DNA of 38,487 nt from Ramlibacter sp. (GTDB lineage: Bacteria > Pseudomonadota > Gammaproteobacteria > Burkholderiales > Burkholderiaceae_C). The notes beneath the pieces were generated by a model, which did not search any database, had not been told where the DNA came from, and worked only from the letters and a program-made list of their open reading frames with translations. This document shows positions 29,841-37,110 of this stretch, piece by piece. The stretch is taken from positions 1-38,487 of the forward strand of contig JAQZBU010000015.1 of NCBI GenBank assembly GCA_029237735.1, in the 5' to 3' direction. The stretch's first letter is position 1, and the number at the start of each line of letters is the position of its first letter. The position numbers were made by a program, and so were the translations under genes.

Positions 29841-30568
29841 GTGAGGACGTGTTGTTACAGGAGGCCAGGCGGTGGGTGCGGGATGCGCGCCGCATCGCCG
29901 TGCTCACCGGCGCTGGCATGAGCGCCGAATCCGGCGTGCCCACGTTCCGTGATGCGCAGACTGGTTTGTGGGCGAAGTTCGACCCGCAGCAGCTGGCGAC
30001 AGAAGACGCGTTCCGCGCCAACCCAAAGATGGTGTGGGATTGGTACGCCTTCCGTCGCGACATGATCGCCAAGGTCGAACCCAACAACGGCCACCGCGCG
30101 CTGGCCGCGTTTGCACAGCGTCACCCCCACCGCATGACGCTGATCACCCAGAATGTCGATGGCCTGCACCAGCGGGCGGGCAGCGATGGCGTGCTGGCTT
30201 TGCACGGCAACATCTCGGAGGACAAATGGCTGGATGTCCCCAAAGGTTGCTGCAACACAGAGACGGCAATGCCGGGCAGCCCGCCCCGATGCGAGCGCTG
30301 CGGAAACATGCTGCGCCCGGCCGTCGTGTGGTTCGGTGAGGCTCTGCCGATGCAGGCGCTGATTGCGGCCGAGACGGCCGCGCAGGAGTGCGACCTGATG
30401 CTCGTCGTCGGTACCTCCGGCGTCGTCTATCCCGCTGCTGGCCTGGCGCGTACCGCTGCCGGACGAGTCGTGATCATCAACCCCGAGCCCACCGAGCTCG
30501 ACGACGCAGCCGATGCGGTGCTGCGCGGCAAGGCGGCGCAGCTGCTGCCCTTATTACTGGAGGATTGA
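29837..30568 (+). CDS. NAD-dependent protein deacylase, sirtuin (CobB-like)
   Basis: A 243-aa Sir2-family enzyme that removes acyl groups from lysines with NAD+. Visible motifs: [17 protein letters not shown] (NAD binding, 24-40), [12 protein letters not shown], catalytic His123 in ALHGN, and zinc-site cysteines Cys152/Cys155 in CERCG. The other pair is Cys138-Cys139 adjacent (GCCN) rather than CxxC, unlike CobB. WDWYAFRR places Tyr70 and Arg73 where SIRT5/CobB have the YxxR that favours succinyl/malonyl groups. ATG 29837 overlaps the flavoprotein stop. The next gene starts four bases after its stop. Confidence 0.93.
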   Translation: MSEDVLLQEARRWVRDARRIAVLTGAGMSAESGVPTFRDAQTGLWAKFDPQQLATEDAFRANPKMVWDWYAFRRDMIAKVEPNNGHRALAAFAQRHPHRMTLITQNVDGLHQRAGSDGVLALHGNISEDKWLDVPKGCCNTETAMPGSPPRCERCGNMLRPAVVWFGEALPMQALIAAETAAQECDLMLVVGTSGVVYPAAGLARTAAGRVVIINPEPTELDDAADAVLRGKAAQLLPLLLED

Positions 30569-30572
30569 ACCC

Positions 30573-30923
30573 ATGTCCCGATTCAAGGCATTCATCGTCA
30601 CGACCATCGCGATTGCCGCGGCAACGCTGATGGCGTCGTGCACGCAGGAGCAGCAAAACAAGCTGGGCCGCGACATCCAGAATTGGACAGGCACCAATGG
30701 CGTGATGGAGGTTTATGCCGGCGACAAGCTGGTGCGCCGCTTCGTCAAGGTCGACAAGGTCAGCACCGCCATGGGCACCGATGACAACACGCCGCGAGCC
30801 TACCGCTTTGGCTACGGCGTGCTCGACGAGAACCTGAACTTCATCGCGGACCCGGCCGAAAAGAAGGTGTACTTCGAGGTGAGCGACTTCAGCACGTACA
30901 TCTTTTTCGAGAATCCGCGGTAG
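30573..30923 (+). CDS. Small secreted lipoprotein, unknown function
   Basis: 116 aa. A basic N-terminus, hydrophobic stretch (AFIVTTIAIAAATLMAS) and cysteine at about residue 23 (LMASC-TQEQ) look like a lipobox with Met at -3. The mature part has YRFGYGVLDENLNFIADPAEKKVY (in part YGVLDENLNFIADP), with no family that I recognise. A strong TGGAGGA lies eight bases upstream of the ATG, and the gene starts four bases after the sirtuin stop. It is therefore probably the last member of the rlmB operon. Confidence 0.75.
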   Translation: MSRFKAFIVTTIAIAAATLMASCTQEQQNKLGRDIQNWTGTNGVMEVYAGDKLVRRFVKVDKVSTAMGTDDNTPRAYRFGYGVLDENLNFIADPAEKKVYFEVSDFSTYIFFENPR

Positions 30924-31087
30924 TGGGTAGTCGCACGAACTCGCCTGTGCGCTTGTTGGCGGGATCAGGGCGGCGGGGGACACGAACGGAGTTGGCTGCC
31001 CGTCATCCATGGCCCGTCGCCACAAAGGCGCGCTTGCCGCATTACGGGTGGCAGCGACCTACCGACAGTACTTTTGGCGTGGTCCAC

Positions 31088-31552
31088 TCACCCCAATTCA
31101 AAAAACCGCATCACCACCTTGTCCCGATGCCTCTCGCCGGCGCCGACAAACATGCGCTCGTTGATCCACCCCAGGCTGGCAGAGGTGGTCTCGAAGCTCG
31201 GGCTGCATCGAAAGTAGATCAAGGCCGGGTCCACCGGCTCGCCGCGCACCAGCCGCGCCATCAGCTCCGGCGGTCCCGAGCGGATCGCCCGGTTCTGCAC
31301 GTAGATCAAGTCGCCAGCATCGGTCTCCAGCACATAGCGCGCGTCGAGCTCAGCCAGCGTATCGTTCACCACCAGCTGGAAATCCGCGCCGCCCGGCAGC
31401 ACGCGGGCACGCCAGCCGTTACCTACAGCCTCACCGCCCAGGATGGGAATCAGCCGCCGACGCCCGCGCGCCACGCGGCCGACTTCCTGGGGCTTGTCCA
31501 CCTGCACGGACAAGTCGGCGAAGAACACGAGGGGTGGGGTAGGGATGGCCAT
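31088..31552 (-). CDS. DUF3237 domain protein
   Basis: 154 aa. Landmarks: LVFFADLSVQVDKPQEVG near the start, IPILGGEAVGNGWRARVLPGGADFQ (in part GGEAVGNGWRARVLPGGADF) and ELDARYVLETDAGDLIYVQNRAIR (in part DARYVLETDAGDLIYVQNR), which match DUF3237 proteins. The function of that family is not established. No signal peptide. It converges on the lipoprotein gene, leaving a 164-bp gap (30924-31087) with no gene or clear hairpin, and is divergent from the DUF2314 gene. A GATAAT on the minus strand lies about eight bases before its ATG. Confidence 0.83.
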   Translation of the reverse strand: MAIPTPPLVFFADLSVQVDKPQEVGRVARGRRRLIPILGGEAVGNGWRARVLPGGADFQLVVNDTLAELDARYVLETDAGDLIYVQNRAIRSGPPELMARLVRGEPVDPALIYFRCSPSFETTSASLGWINERMFVGAGERHRDKVVMRFFELG

Positions 31553-31584
31553 GAGGGATTATCCGCAACGCGGAAGGAGCAGCC

Positions 31585-31650
31585 GTGACTAGAGTTACTG
31601 TCATGAAATACGTCACGACCATCCCTGAGCTGAAATGCTGGCGGCGTTGA
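31585..31650 (+). CDS. Candidate 21-codon leader ORF
   Basis: GTG at 31585 (or in-frame ATG 31603) to TGA 31650 encodes 21 aa ending in the basic ELKCWRR. AAGGAG (31574-31579) is five bases upstream of the GTG. It stops 27 bases before the DUF2314 start. Length alone makes chance likely; the Shine-Dalgarno is the only positive evidence. It could be a leader peptide or nothing. Confidence 0.22.
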   Translation: MTRVTVMKYVTTIPELKCWRR

Positions 31651-31677
31651 CGGCGGGCTCCGTTGGAGGAAAGGCGT

Positions 31678-32244
31678 ATGACGGCGAGCTCCTTGGCCGC
31701 CAAGCGAGAACCCTGTACTAACCATGCCACGTCCATGCGCGATCTCGCCCCCGTGATTGTCCCCGTGCTCCTCCTGGCGGCCGTGTGGGCATTCGTGCGG
31801 TGGCGTTCGCCTCGCCCCGACTTCCCGCCCCTGCCCACGTCGCCAGATGATCCGCTGCTGGCCGAGGCGGTGCGCGATGCGAGGGCTTCGCTCGGCGAGT
31901 TCATGTCGCTCGCACGCACCGCAAACCAGGGCGCACTCGTCAAGCTACGTTTTGTCAGCAACTCGGGACAGGTGGAGCATCTCTGGGCCGAATTGCTGAC
32001 CGTCATTTCCGACGATGAGCTGAAGGTGCGGCTGGTCACCCCGCCGGTGACGCATTTGGGCGAACTGGATCGCATGTACACGTGCACACTCACCGAGATC
32101 GAAGACTGGCAGGTTCGCGACGCGGCGGGTAAAGTGCACGGCGGCTTCACCCAACGTGCGATGTTCGCCATTGCCGATCGGGATGGCGTCAAGTTGCCCA
32201 GGAGCCTGCTGCAGATCAGGAAAGAGTATGAGCCTGACGCCTGA
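31678..32244 (+). CDS. DUF2314 domain protein with N-terminal membrane anchor
   Basis: 188 aa. A transmembrane helix lies at about residues 25-40 (IVPVLLLAAVWAFVRW), followed by a linker and a DUF2314 domain (LVKLRFVSNSGQVEHLWAEL; HLGELDRMYTCTLTEIEDWQV in part LTEIEDWQV; KVHGGFTQRAMFA). The ATG at 31678 has GGAGGA seven bases upstream, stronger than at the ATG 31735 that would begin at the helix. Biochemical function is unknown. The stop lies 17 bases inside the next gene. Confidence 0.8.
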   Translation: MTASSLAAKREPCTNHATSMRDLAPVIVPVLLLAAVWAFVRWRSPRPDFPPLPTSPDDPLLAEAVRDARASLGEFMSLARTANQGALVKLRFVSNSGQVEHLWAELLTVISDDELKVRLVTPPVTHLGELDRMYTCTLTEIEDWQVRDAAGKVHGGFTQRAMFAIADRDGVKLPRSLLQIRKEYEPDA

Positions 32245-32797
32245 ACAATTCGACCGCGAGGGCATGCCGGAGGCCATCCTGAGGAGGTACTTTCACGCCA
32301 AGGACGAAAACCGGCCACACTTGCTTGACTGCGTCTTCGCCGAGAACGCGAAGCTCCAGGTGGATAACCGGTCGAGCACTATCGCCCTCCCGGCGATGAC
32401 TGTCGGGCGCTATGCGATCGCGGACGTACTGGTTCGCGACTTCGGCCGGCTGCATGAGAACGTCTATTCCTTCTACATGGCCCGGCCGCCAGCGGACGCG
32501 ACGCGGTTTTCATGCGACTGGCTGGTGTGTATGTCGGAGAAGGAAAGCAGGAGCGTGAAGGTGGGGTGCGGCCGCTACGACTGGGTGTTCGAGCCGCAGC
32601 CGACCTGCCTGGCGAAGCAGCTCACCATTGCGATCGAAGCCATGCCCGTGCTGCCGCCGTCCCAAGCTGGGGTCGTCTATGCATGGATCGCGCGATTGCC
32701 GTACCCGTGGGCAACCGCGGAGGCCGCCGTGGACCTTGCGCCCTCCATCGATGCGCTGGCCCCAGTGCTCCAGTACCTGCGCCACTCGCGCACGTGA
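32228..32797 (+). CDS. NTF2/SnoaL-like domain protein
   Basis: 189 aa. AILRRYFHAKDENRPHLLDCVFAENAKL (in part RRYFHAKDENRPHLLDCVFA) and the following strands are typical of the NTF2-like (SnoaL) cone fold; the C-terminal third (PPSQAGVVYAWIARLPYPWATAEAA) is a helical extension. No catalytic residues can be assigned. It overlaps the DUF2314 gene by 17 bases, suggesting coupled translation. Function unknown. Confidence 0.72.
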   Translation: MSLTPEQFDREGMPEAILRRYFHAKDENRPHLLDCVFAENAKLQVDNRSSTIALPAMTVGRYAIADVLVRDFGRLHENVYSFYMARPPADATRFSCDWLVCMSEKESRSVKVGCGRYDWVFEPQPTCLAKQLTIAIEAMPVLPPSQAGVVYAWIARLPYPWATAEAAVDLAPSIDALAPVLQYLRHSRT

Positions 32798-32810
32798 CGA
32801 AAGGCCGAAC

Positions 32811-32885
32811 ATGATGAAGACTTACCACGGCAGCTGCCACTGCGGCGCCGTCAAGTTTATGTGGACGGGCTCCACGATCAGATGA
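32811..32885 (+). pseudogene. 5' remnant of a GFA-domain gene
   Basis: ATG ATG at 32811 starts MMKTYHGSCHCGAVKF, which is the zinc-binding N-terminus typical of glutathione-dependent formaldehyde-activating (GFA/CENP-V-like) proteins, with the CxC cysteines; the frame then reads MWTGSTIR and stops at 32883-32885. A GFA domain needs about 110-130 residues, so about 80% is missing. GFA-like sequence does not resume downstream in any frame I checked: the DUF2784 gene begins instead. AAGG upstream may still drive translation. An intact GFA gene lies at 34721. Confidence 0.7.
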
Positions 32886-32937
32886 ACGCCCCGGCGTTCT
32901 TCGCCCGCCTGTGAGCGGCATGTCCCGCCGGCGATGC

Positions 32938-33333
32938 ATGGTCCCATATCAGTTCCTCGTCGGCGTGGTACTGGCGTTGCATGTCGCGCTCGTGGCATTC
33001 GTGGTGGGTGGCCTCGTTGCGGTGATCGCGGGCAACCTGTTCGGCTGGCCATGGGTCAACGCGCTGTGGTTCAGGCTGGCGCACCTGGGCGCCATCGCCG
33101 TCGTGGTCGCGCAATCGTGGCTCGGCGTCGTGTGCCCGCTGACTTCGCTTGAACTGTGGCTGCGCGCGCGGTCGGGGCAGGGCGCCTACGCCGGTGGGTT
33201 CATCGAGCACTGGCTGGAGCGGGTGCTCTACTACGATGCGCCGGCGTGGGTTTTCACTACCGTGTATTCGCTGTTCGGTCTTGGCGTGCTGGCCACATGG
33301 TGGTTCTTCCCGCCGCGGCGCGGGCCGCGATGA
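32938..33333 (+). CDS. DUF2784 membrane protein
   Basis: About 131 aa with three or four hydrophobic helices (FLVGVVLALHVALVAFVVGG; AHLGAIAVVVAQSWLG; a last helix FTTVYSLFGLGVLATWWFF in part VYSLFGLGVLATWWFF). The VCPLTSLELWLR and IEHWLERVLYYDAP segments match DUF2784. Function unknown. The start is uncertain: ATG 32938 fits the usual family start, while ATG 32920 and GTG 32911 are in frame upstream; none has a clear ribosome site. Confidence 0.78.
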   Translation: MVPYQFLVGVVLALHVALVAFVVGGLVAVIAGNLFGWPWVNALWFRLAHLGAIAVVVAQSWLGVVCPLTSLELWLRARSGQGAYAGGFIEHWLERVLYYDAPAWVFTTVYSLFGLGVLATWWFFPPRRGPR

Positions 33334-33351
33334 GTGAAAGAGAGATCACAG

Positions 33352-33726
33352 ATGCTCCACCATATCTCGCTGGGCGTGGCCGACATCCAGCGCTCCGCCG
33401 CTTTCTACGATGCGGCACTGGGCGCGCTGGGCTACGTTCGCGTGTGGACCGACGAGTCCGCCATCGGCTATGGCCTGGCAGGCGGCAGTGACAAGCTCGC
33501 CATCAAGCAGCGGGGCCCGGCTACCGTCCCGCCAGGCCCCGGCTTCCACGTGGCTTTTGCCGCGCCGGACCAGCGCAGCGTCGCGCGCTTCCACGAAGCG
33601 GCGCTGCGGCACGGAGGCCGCGACAACGGCGCGCCGGGCTTGCGCCCGCACTACGGCCCCGTCTACTATGCGGCTTTCGTCTACGACCCGGATGGCCACC
33701 CCATCGAAGCCGTCGTCAATTCCTGA
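33352..33726 (+). CDS. VOC (glyoxalase/bleomycin resistance-like) protein
   Basis: 124 aa. The VOC fold begins LHHISLGVADIQRSAAFYDAAL and ends VYYAAFVYDPDGHPIEAVVN (in part YDPDGHPIEAV). Candidate metal ligands His4 and the C-terminal Glu are present. The substrate is unknown. The ATG at 33352 with AAGAGAG upstream is preferred over GTG 33334, which directly follows the DUF2784 stop. Confidence 0.86.
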   Translation: MLHHISLGVADIQRSAAFYDAALGALGYVRVWTDESAIGYGLAGGSDKLAIKQRGPATVPPGPGFHVAFAAPDQRSVARFHEAALRHGGRDNGAPGLRPHYGPVYYAAFVYDPDGHPIEAVVNS

Positions 33727-33767
33727 AACACGGCGACCAAGCGTTCGGCCGAGTCCCGATCCCTGCC

Positions 33768-34271
33768 ATGGCCTCTACCGTCCGCATCGTCCCCATCACG
33801 CTGGCCGACCAGGAGGAGTTCCTCGCCGCCGCCTTGCGCAGCCGCAAGCTGCATCATCCCTGGGTCTCACCGCCCCTGGGGCCCACGGGCTTCCGCACGC
33901 TAACCGAGCGCTCCCAGGGGCCACTGAACCTGGGCTACGTGGTTCGCCATGCCGCCACGGATGAACTGGTGGGTTTCATCAACATCAGCAATATCGTTCG
34001 CGGGTCGTTCCACAGCGCCTACCTGGGGTACTACGCTTTTGCAGGTCACGAGCGTCAGGGCCTCATGCGCGCCGCGCTCGGCCTGGCGGTGCGCATGGCC
34101 TTTACGGAGTTGAAGCTGCATCGCCTCGAGGCCAACATCCAGCCGGGCAATGCCGCGTCAATCGCGCTGGTGCGCTCCTGCGGCTTCAGCAAGGAAGGTT
34201 ACTCGCCGCGCTACCTGAAAATCCGCGGACGGTGGCGCGACCATGAGCGCTGGGCGATACTGGCGCGATGA
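33768..34271 (+). CDS. GNAT acetyltransferase, RimJ/RimL-like
   Basis: 167 aa. Homology to ribosomal-protein-type N-acetyltransferases: LGYYAFAGHERQGLMRAALGLAVRMAF (in part GYYAFAGHERQGLMRAALGL) forms the acetyl-CoA loop, LHRLEANIQPGNAASIALVRSCGF (in part RLEANIQPGNAASIALVR) is the following block, and RGRWRDHERWAILAR ends it. Substrate unknown. ATG 33768 has no strong Shine-Dalgarno; 41 bases separate it from the VOC gene. Confidence 0.87.
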   Translation: MASTVRIVPITLADQEEFLAAALRSRKLHHPWVSPPLGPTGFRTLTERSQGPLNLGYVVRHAATDELVGFINISNIVRGSFHSAYLGYYAFAGHERQGLMRAALGLAVRMAFTELKLHRLEANIQPGNAASIALVRSCGFSKEGYSPRYLKIRGRWRDHERWAILAR

Positions 34272-34305
34272 GCCGAGCGTCTGGTGGCATAGACAAGGAG
34301 ACACG

Positions 34306-34710
34306 ATGATTTCCCTCGAGACAATCCAGAAGCTGCTGGAGCCGCTGTTCCCTGGCCTGATGGGCGTGCGCCTTGTCGAGGTGACGCCGGAGCGCGTCGT
34401 CGGCGAACTCGCCGTGCGTCCGGATCTTTGCACCGCCGGCCACATCCTGCACGGCGGCGCGTACATGGCGTTCGCCGACACGCTCGGCGCGGTGGGCACG
34501 GTCGTGAACATGCCGCAGGGAAAGCGCACCACCACCACCGATTCGAGCACCAAGTTCATCGGCGGCGCGAAGGTGGGCACCACCGTCATCGGCGAGTGCA
34601 CGGCGCTGCACCGCGGCAGGACGACCATGGTGTGGCAGACGGTGATCCGCACGGCCGACGGCAAGCTCTGCGCCGTGGTGACGCAGACGCAACTGGTGCT
34701 CGACGCCTGA
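34306..34710 (+). CDS. PaaI-like hotdog thioesterase
   Basis: 134 aa single hotdog domain. The central block GHILHGGAYMAFADTLGAVG carries the HGG motif; TTTDSSTKFIGGAKVGTT is the following segment. Likely an acyl-CoA thioesterase, substrate unknown. AAGGAG lies five bases upstream of the ATG at 34306, so the longer frame from 34243 is rejected. It is ten bases ahead of the GFA gene. Confidence 0.88.
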   Translation: MISLETIQKLLEPLFPGLMGVRLVEVTPERVVGELAVRPDLCTAGHILHGGAYMAFADTLGAVGTVVNMPQGKRTTTTDSSTKFIGGAKVGTTVIGECTALHRGRTTMVWQTVIRTADGKLCAVVTQTQLVLDA

Positions 34711-34720
34711 GGGGACCTAC

Positions 34721-35128
34721 ATGAATTCGACCGTGGCCCACGGAGCCTGCCTTTGCGGCGGTGTGTCTTTTACTGCCGCATTGCCGTCCCGATGGGTCGC
34801 GCACTGTCACTGCACACGGTGCCAGCGCGCCCACGGTGCGGCCTTCGTCACCTGGGTGGGCATGGACGAGGCCCGCGTGCAGGTGGCTGATCCCGCGCAT
34901 CTCCTGCACTGGTACGAGTCACCCGAGGGCGGCGGCCGCGGCTCCTGTTCGAGCTGCGGCAGCCCAATGTTCTTCAGGGCGCCGGCCTGGCCCGGCGAAC
35001 TCCACATCGCCCGCGCCCTTTTCACCGATCCCGTCGATCGCGAGCCGCAGGCCCACGCGTATTACGACACGCACGTCGGCTGGGTGACGCTCGCCGACGA
35101 TCTGCCGCGCAAGCCGGCGCCGCCGTGA
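34721..35128 (+). CDS. GFA-domain (formaldehyde-activating-like) protein
   Basis: 135 aa. Zinc-site cysteines: CLC (residues 10-12), HCHCTRCQRAHG near 27-38 and SCSSCGSPMFF near 68-78, in the order expected for the GFA/CENP-V fold. The name comes from glutathione-dependent formaldehyde-activating enzyme, though most members have unknown roles. The TGA stop overlaps the next ATG by one base (TGATG), implying coupled translation with the alpha/beta hydrolase. Confidence 0.9.
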   Translation: MNSTVAHGACLCGGVSFTAALPSRWVAHCHCTRCQRAHGAAFVTWVGMDEARVQVADPAHLLHWYESPEGGGRGSCSSCGSPMFFRAPAWPGELHIARALFTDPVDREPQAHAYYDTHVGWVTLADDLPRKPAPP

Positions 35129-35886
35129 TGCGAATCGCCCTCACGGTCATCGCCGTCGCCGCTGCGCTCTACATCGCGGCCTGCGCGGCGCTGTACTTCT
35201 TCCAGCGCTCGCTGATCTACTACCCGCAGCCGAGCGCCAACGGCGCCGCGAGCCGCATGAACCTGCGCTCGGGCGAGGTGGACCTGGTCATCTCGATCCG
35301 CGAGCGCGCAGGCCCGGCCGCGGTGATCTATTTCGGTGGCAATGCCGAGGACGTTTCGGGTAGCTTGCCCGAGCTGTCAACGGCGTTCCCCGAGCGCGCG
35401 CTGTACCTGATGAACTACCGCGGCTACGGCGGCAGCGCGGGCTCGCCGTCGGAGGCGGCGCTGCACAACGACGCGCTGGCGTTGTACGACATGGCCCGCG
35501 CGAACCACCAGGACATCGTGTTGGTCGGGCGCAGCCTGGGCACGGGAATCGCCGTTCGGCTCGCGGCGCAGCGGGAGGTGTCGCGGCTGGTGTTGGTAAC
35601 GCCCTACGACAGCCTGCAGGAACTCGCGGCGTCGCAGTTCCCGCTGTTTCCCGTGCGATGGCTGCTGGGCGACAAGTACGAGTCGCACCGGCACGCGCCC
35701 AGCATCGTCGCGCCCACAACGATCGTCCTGGCCGAGCATGACGAGGTGATCCCACGCGCCAGCACCGAGCGGCTGTTTACACGCTTTGCGCCGGGCGTAG
35801 CAAAGCTCACCGTGGTGCCGGGTACCGCTCACAACACGGTATCGATGCATCCCCTCTACCTCGAGCTGCTGCGCGGTCCGCGTTGA
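35128..35886 (+). CDS. Alpha/beta hydrolase, membrane-anchored
   Basis: 252 aa. An N-terminal hydrophobic helix (about residues 4-25) precedes a hydrolase fold with oxyanion region AVIYFGGNAED, nucleophile elbow GRSLG (Ser136), Asp205 in AEHDEV and His235 in GTAHN. Resembles the YfhR/BEM46-like group. Substrate unknown. It starts at ATG 35128, overlapping the GFA stop by one base, and converges on the chromate-transporter pair with a 17-bp gap. Confidence 0.87.
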   Translation: MRIALTVIAVAAALYIAACAALYFFQRSLIYYPQPSANGAASRMNLRSGEVDLVISIRERAGPAAVIYFGGNAEDVSGSLPELSTAFPERALYLMNYRGYGGSAGSPSEAALHNDALALYDMARANHQDIVLVGRSLGTGIAVRLAAQREVSRLVLVTPYDSLQELAASQFPLFPVRWLLGDKYESHRHAPSIVAPTTIVLAEHDEVIPRASTERLFTRFAPGVAKLTVVPGTAHNTVSMHPLYLELLRGPR

Positions 35887-35903
35887 ACCACGAGCCGCAG
35901 CCG

Positions 35904-36476
35904 TCAGACCCAACCCATCCAACCGAGGAAGGCGCCGGCCCCGAGCAGCCACAGCAGGTGGACCTTGGTGCGCCACACGATTGCGGCGGAGACGATCGCG
36001 ATGAGCCAGATCGGCCAGTCGCGCACGGCGTAGTCGCTGCCGGTGGCGAGGATCCAGCCGGTTGCCACCAGCAGCGCGATGACGACGGGTGCCATGCCCT
36101 GCTTGAACGCGCGCACGCTACGCCGCTCGCGGTTCGCGTGGCCCCACTGCGCCGCAAGGTAAGTGAGGGTGGTGCTGGGGATCATGATGCCCAGCATCGC
36201 GATTGCCATGCCCAGCAGGGCGGCGGGCAGGCCGCCGGCGTTGAGGCCGACGTTCCAGCCGAGCAGGGCGATGAACAGCACGTTGGGGCCGGGGGCAGCC
36301 TGGGCGATGGCGATGGAGGCGCTGAACTGCGGATCGGTGATCCAGCCCTGACGGTCCACGAGGAATCGATGCTGGTCGGGTGCGGTCGTGATCGCGCCGC
36401 CGACCGAGAGCAACGACAACGACAGGTAGTGCACGAACAGGTTCAGCCAGTCGGCGCCGGACATCGCGATCGTCAT
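35904..36476 (-). CDS. Chromate transporter, short-chain subunit 2
   Basis: A 190-aa membrane protein of the ChrA family. The single-domain (short-chain) form has the conserved LSLLSVGGAITTAPDQHRFLV (in part SVGGAITTAPDQH) and IAQAAPGPNVLFIALLGW motifs and about six hydrophobic segments. It starts at ATG 36476, overlapping the TGA of the upstream ChrA gene (ATGA). The pair together equals one full-length ChrA. Chromate export activity is inferred from the family; other anions are possible. Confidence 0.88.
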   Translation of the reverse strand: MTIAMSGADWLNLFVHYLSLSLLSVGGAITTAPDQHRFLVDRQGWITDPQFSASIAIAQAAPGPNVLFIALLGWNVGLNAGGLPAALLGMAIAMLGIMIPSTTLTYLAAQWGHANRERRSVRAFKQGMAPVVIALLVATGWILATGSDYAVRDWPIWLIAIVSAAIVWRTKVHLLWLLGAGAFLGWMGWV

Positions 36477-37084
36477 GTGCCGGCCTTCCCCATCTTGCGG
36501 TACGTCAGCGCGCAGGACAAGCCGCCCAGCCCGAGCAGCACGTAAGCCAGCGGCCACCGGAGGATCGCGATGCCCACGAAGGTGGCGGCGCCGAACGCGA
36601 TGCAGGCGGGAACGCCGAGCGGATGCTTCCTGAGGGCTCCCATCAGCTTGAGCCCGGTGGCGGTGATCAGCCCGGCAGCGACGGCGCCCATGCCACGCAG
36701 CGCGCCGGCCACTTGCGCGTTGCCCGCGAACTGGGCGTACACCAGCGCCAGCGCCAGCACCACCAGGAGGGGAACGGTGAGCATGCCGGCCAGCGCCGCC
36801 ATCGCGCCGCGCAGGCCGAAGTAGCGGCCACCGATCATCAAAGACAGGTTCACCACGTTGGGGCCGGGCATGATCTGTGCAACGGCCCAGTCCTCCACGA
36901 ATTCCTCGCGCGTCATCCAGCGCTTCTTCTCGACCAGCTCGCGCTGCACCACGGCCAGCACGCCACCGAAGCCCTGCAACGCGAGGAACGTGAACGAGAA
37001 GAAAAGGTCGGAGAGCGACTTGGGCTGCGGCCGGGCCGATGCTGCGTCTTGCGCTTCGAGGGAAGCGTCGGTCGGTGAAGTCAT
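36473..37084 (-). CDS. Chromate transporter, short-chain subunit 1
   Basis: A 203-aa ChrA-family membrane protein. LALQGFGGVLAVVQRELVEKKRW (in part FLALQGFGGVLAVVQREL) and VAQIMPGPNVVNLSLMIG are the conserved repeats, equivalent to the N-terminal half of long ChrA. The first 25 residues are a hydrophilic cytosolic tail. The ATG at 37082-37084 is chosen because the longer frame lacks a ribosome site. It lies 26 bases past the EamA gene on the same strand. Confidence 0.88.
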   Translation of the reverse strand: MTSPTDASLEAQDAASARPQPKSLSDLFFSFTFLALQGFGGVLAVVQRELVEKKRWMTREEFVEDWAVAQIMPGPNVVNLSLMIGGRYFGLRGAMAALAGMLTVPLLVVLALALVYAQFAGNAQVAGALRGMGAVAAGLITATGLKLMGALRKHPLGVPACIAFGAATFVGIAILRWPLAYVLLGLGGLSCALTYRKMGKAGT

Positions 37085-37110
37085 GCGGCGGATTATCTGC
37101 GCGCTGCCTG

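Noticed and set aside
30924..31087. Possible gene or RNA in the gap between the lipoprotein and DUF3237 genes
   Set aside because: No start with a ribosome site, no hairpin and no tRNA-like pattern were found in either strand.
31690..31735. Later ATG 31735 as the start of the DUF2314 protein
   Set aside because: ATG 31678 has GGAGGA seven bases upstream, whereas nothing like it precedes 31735.
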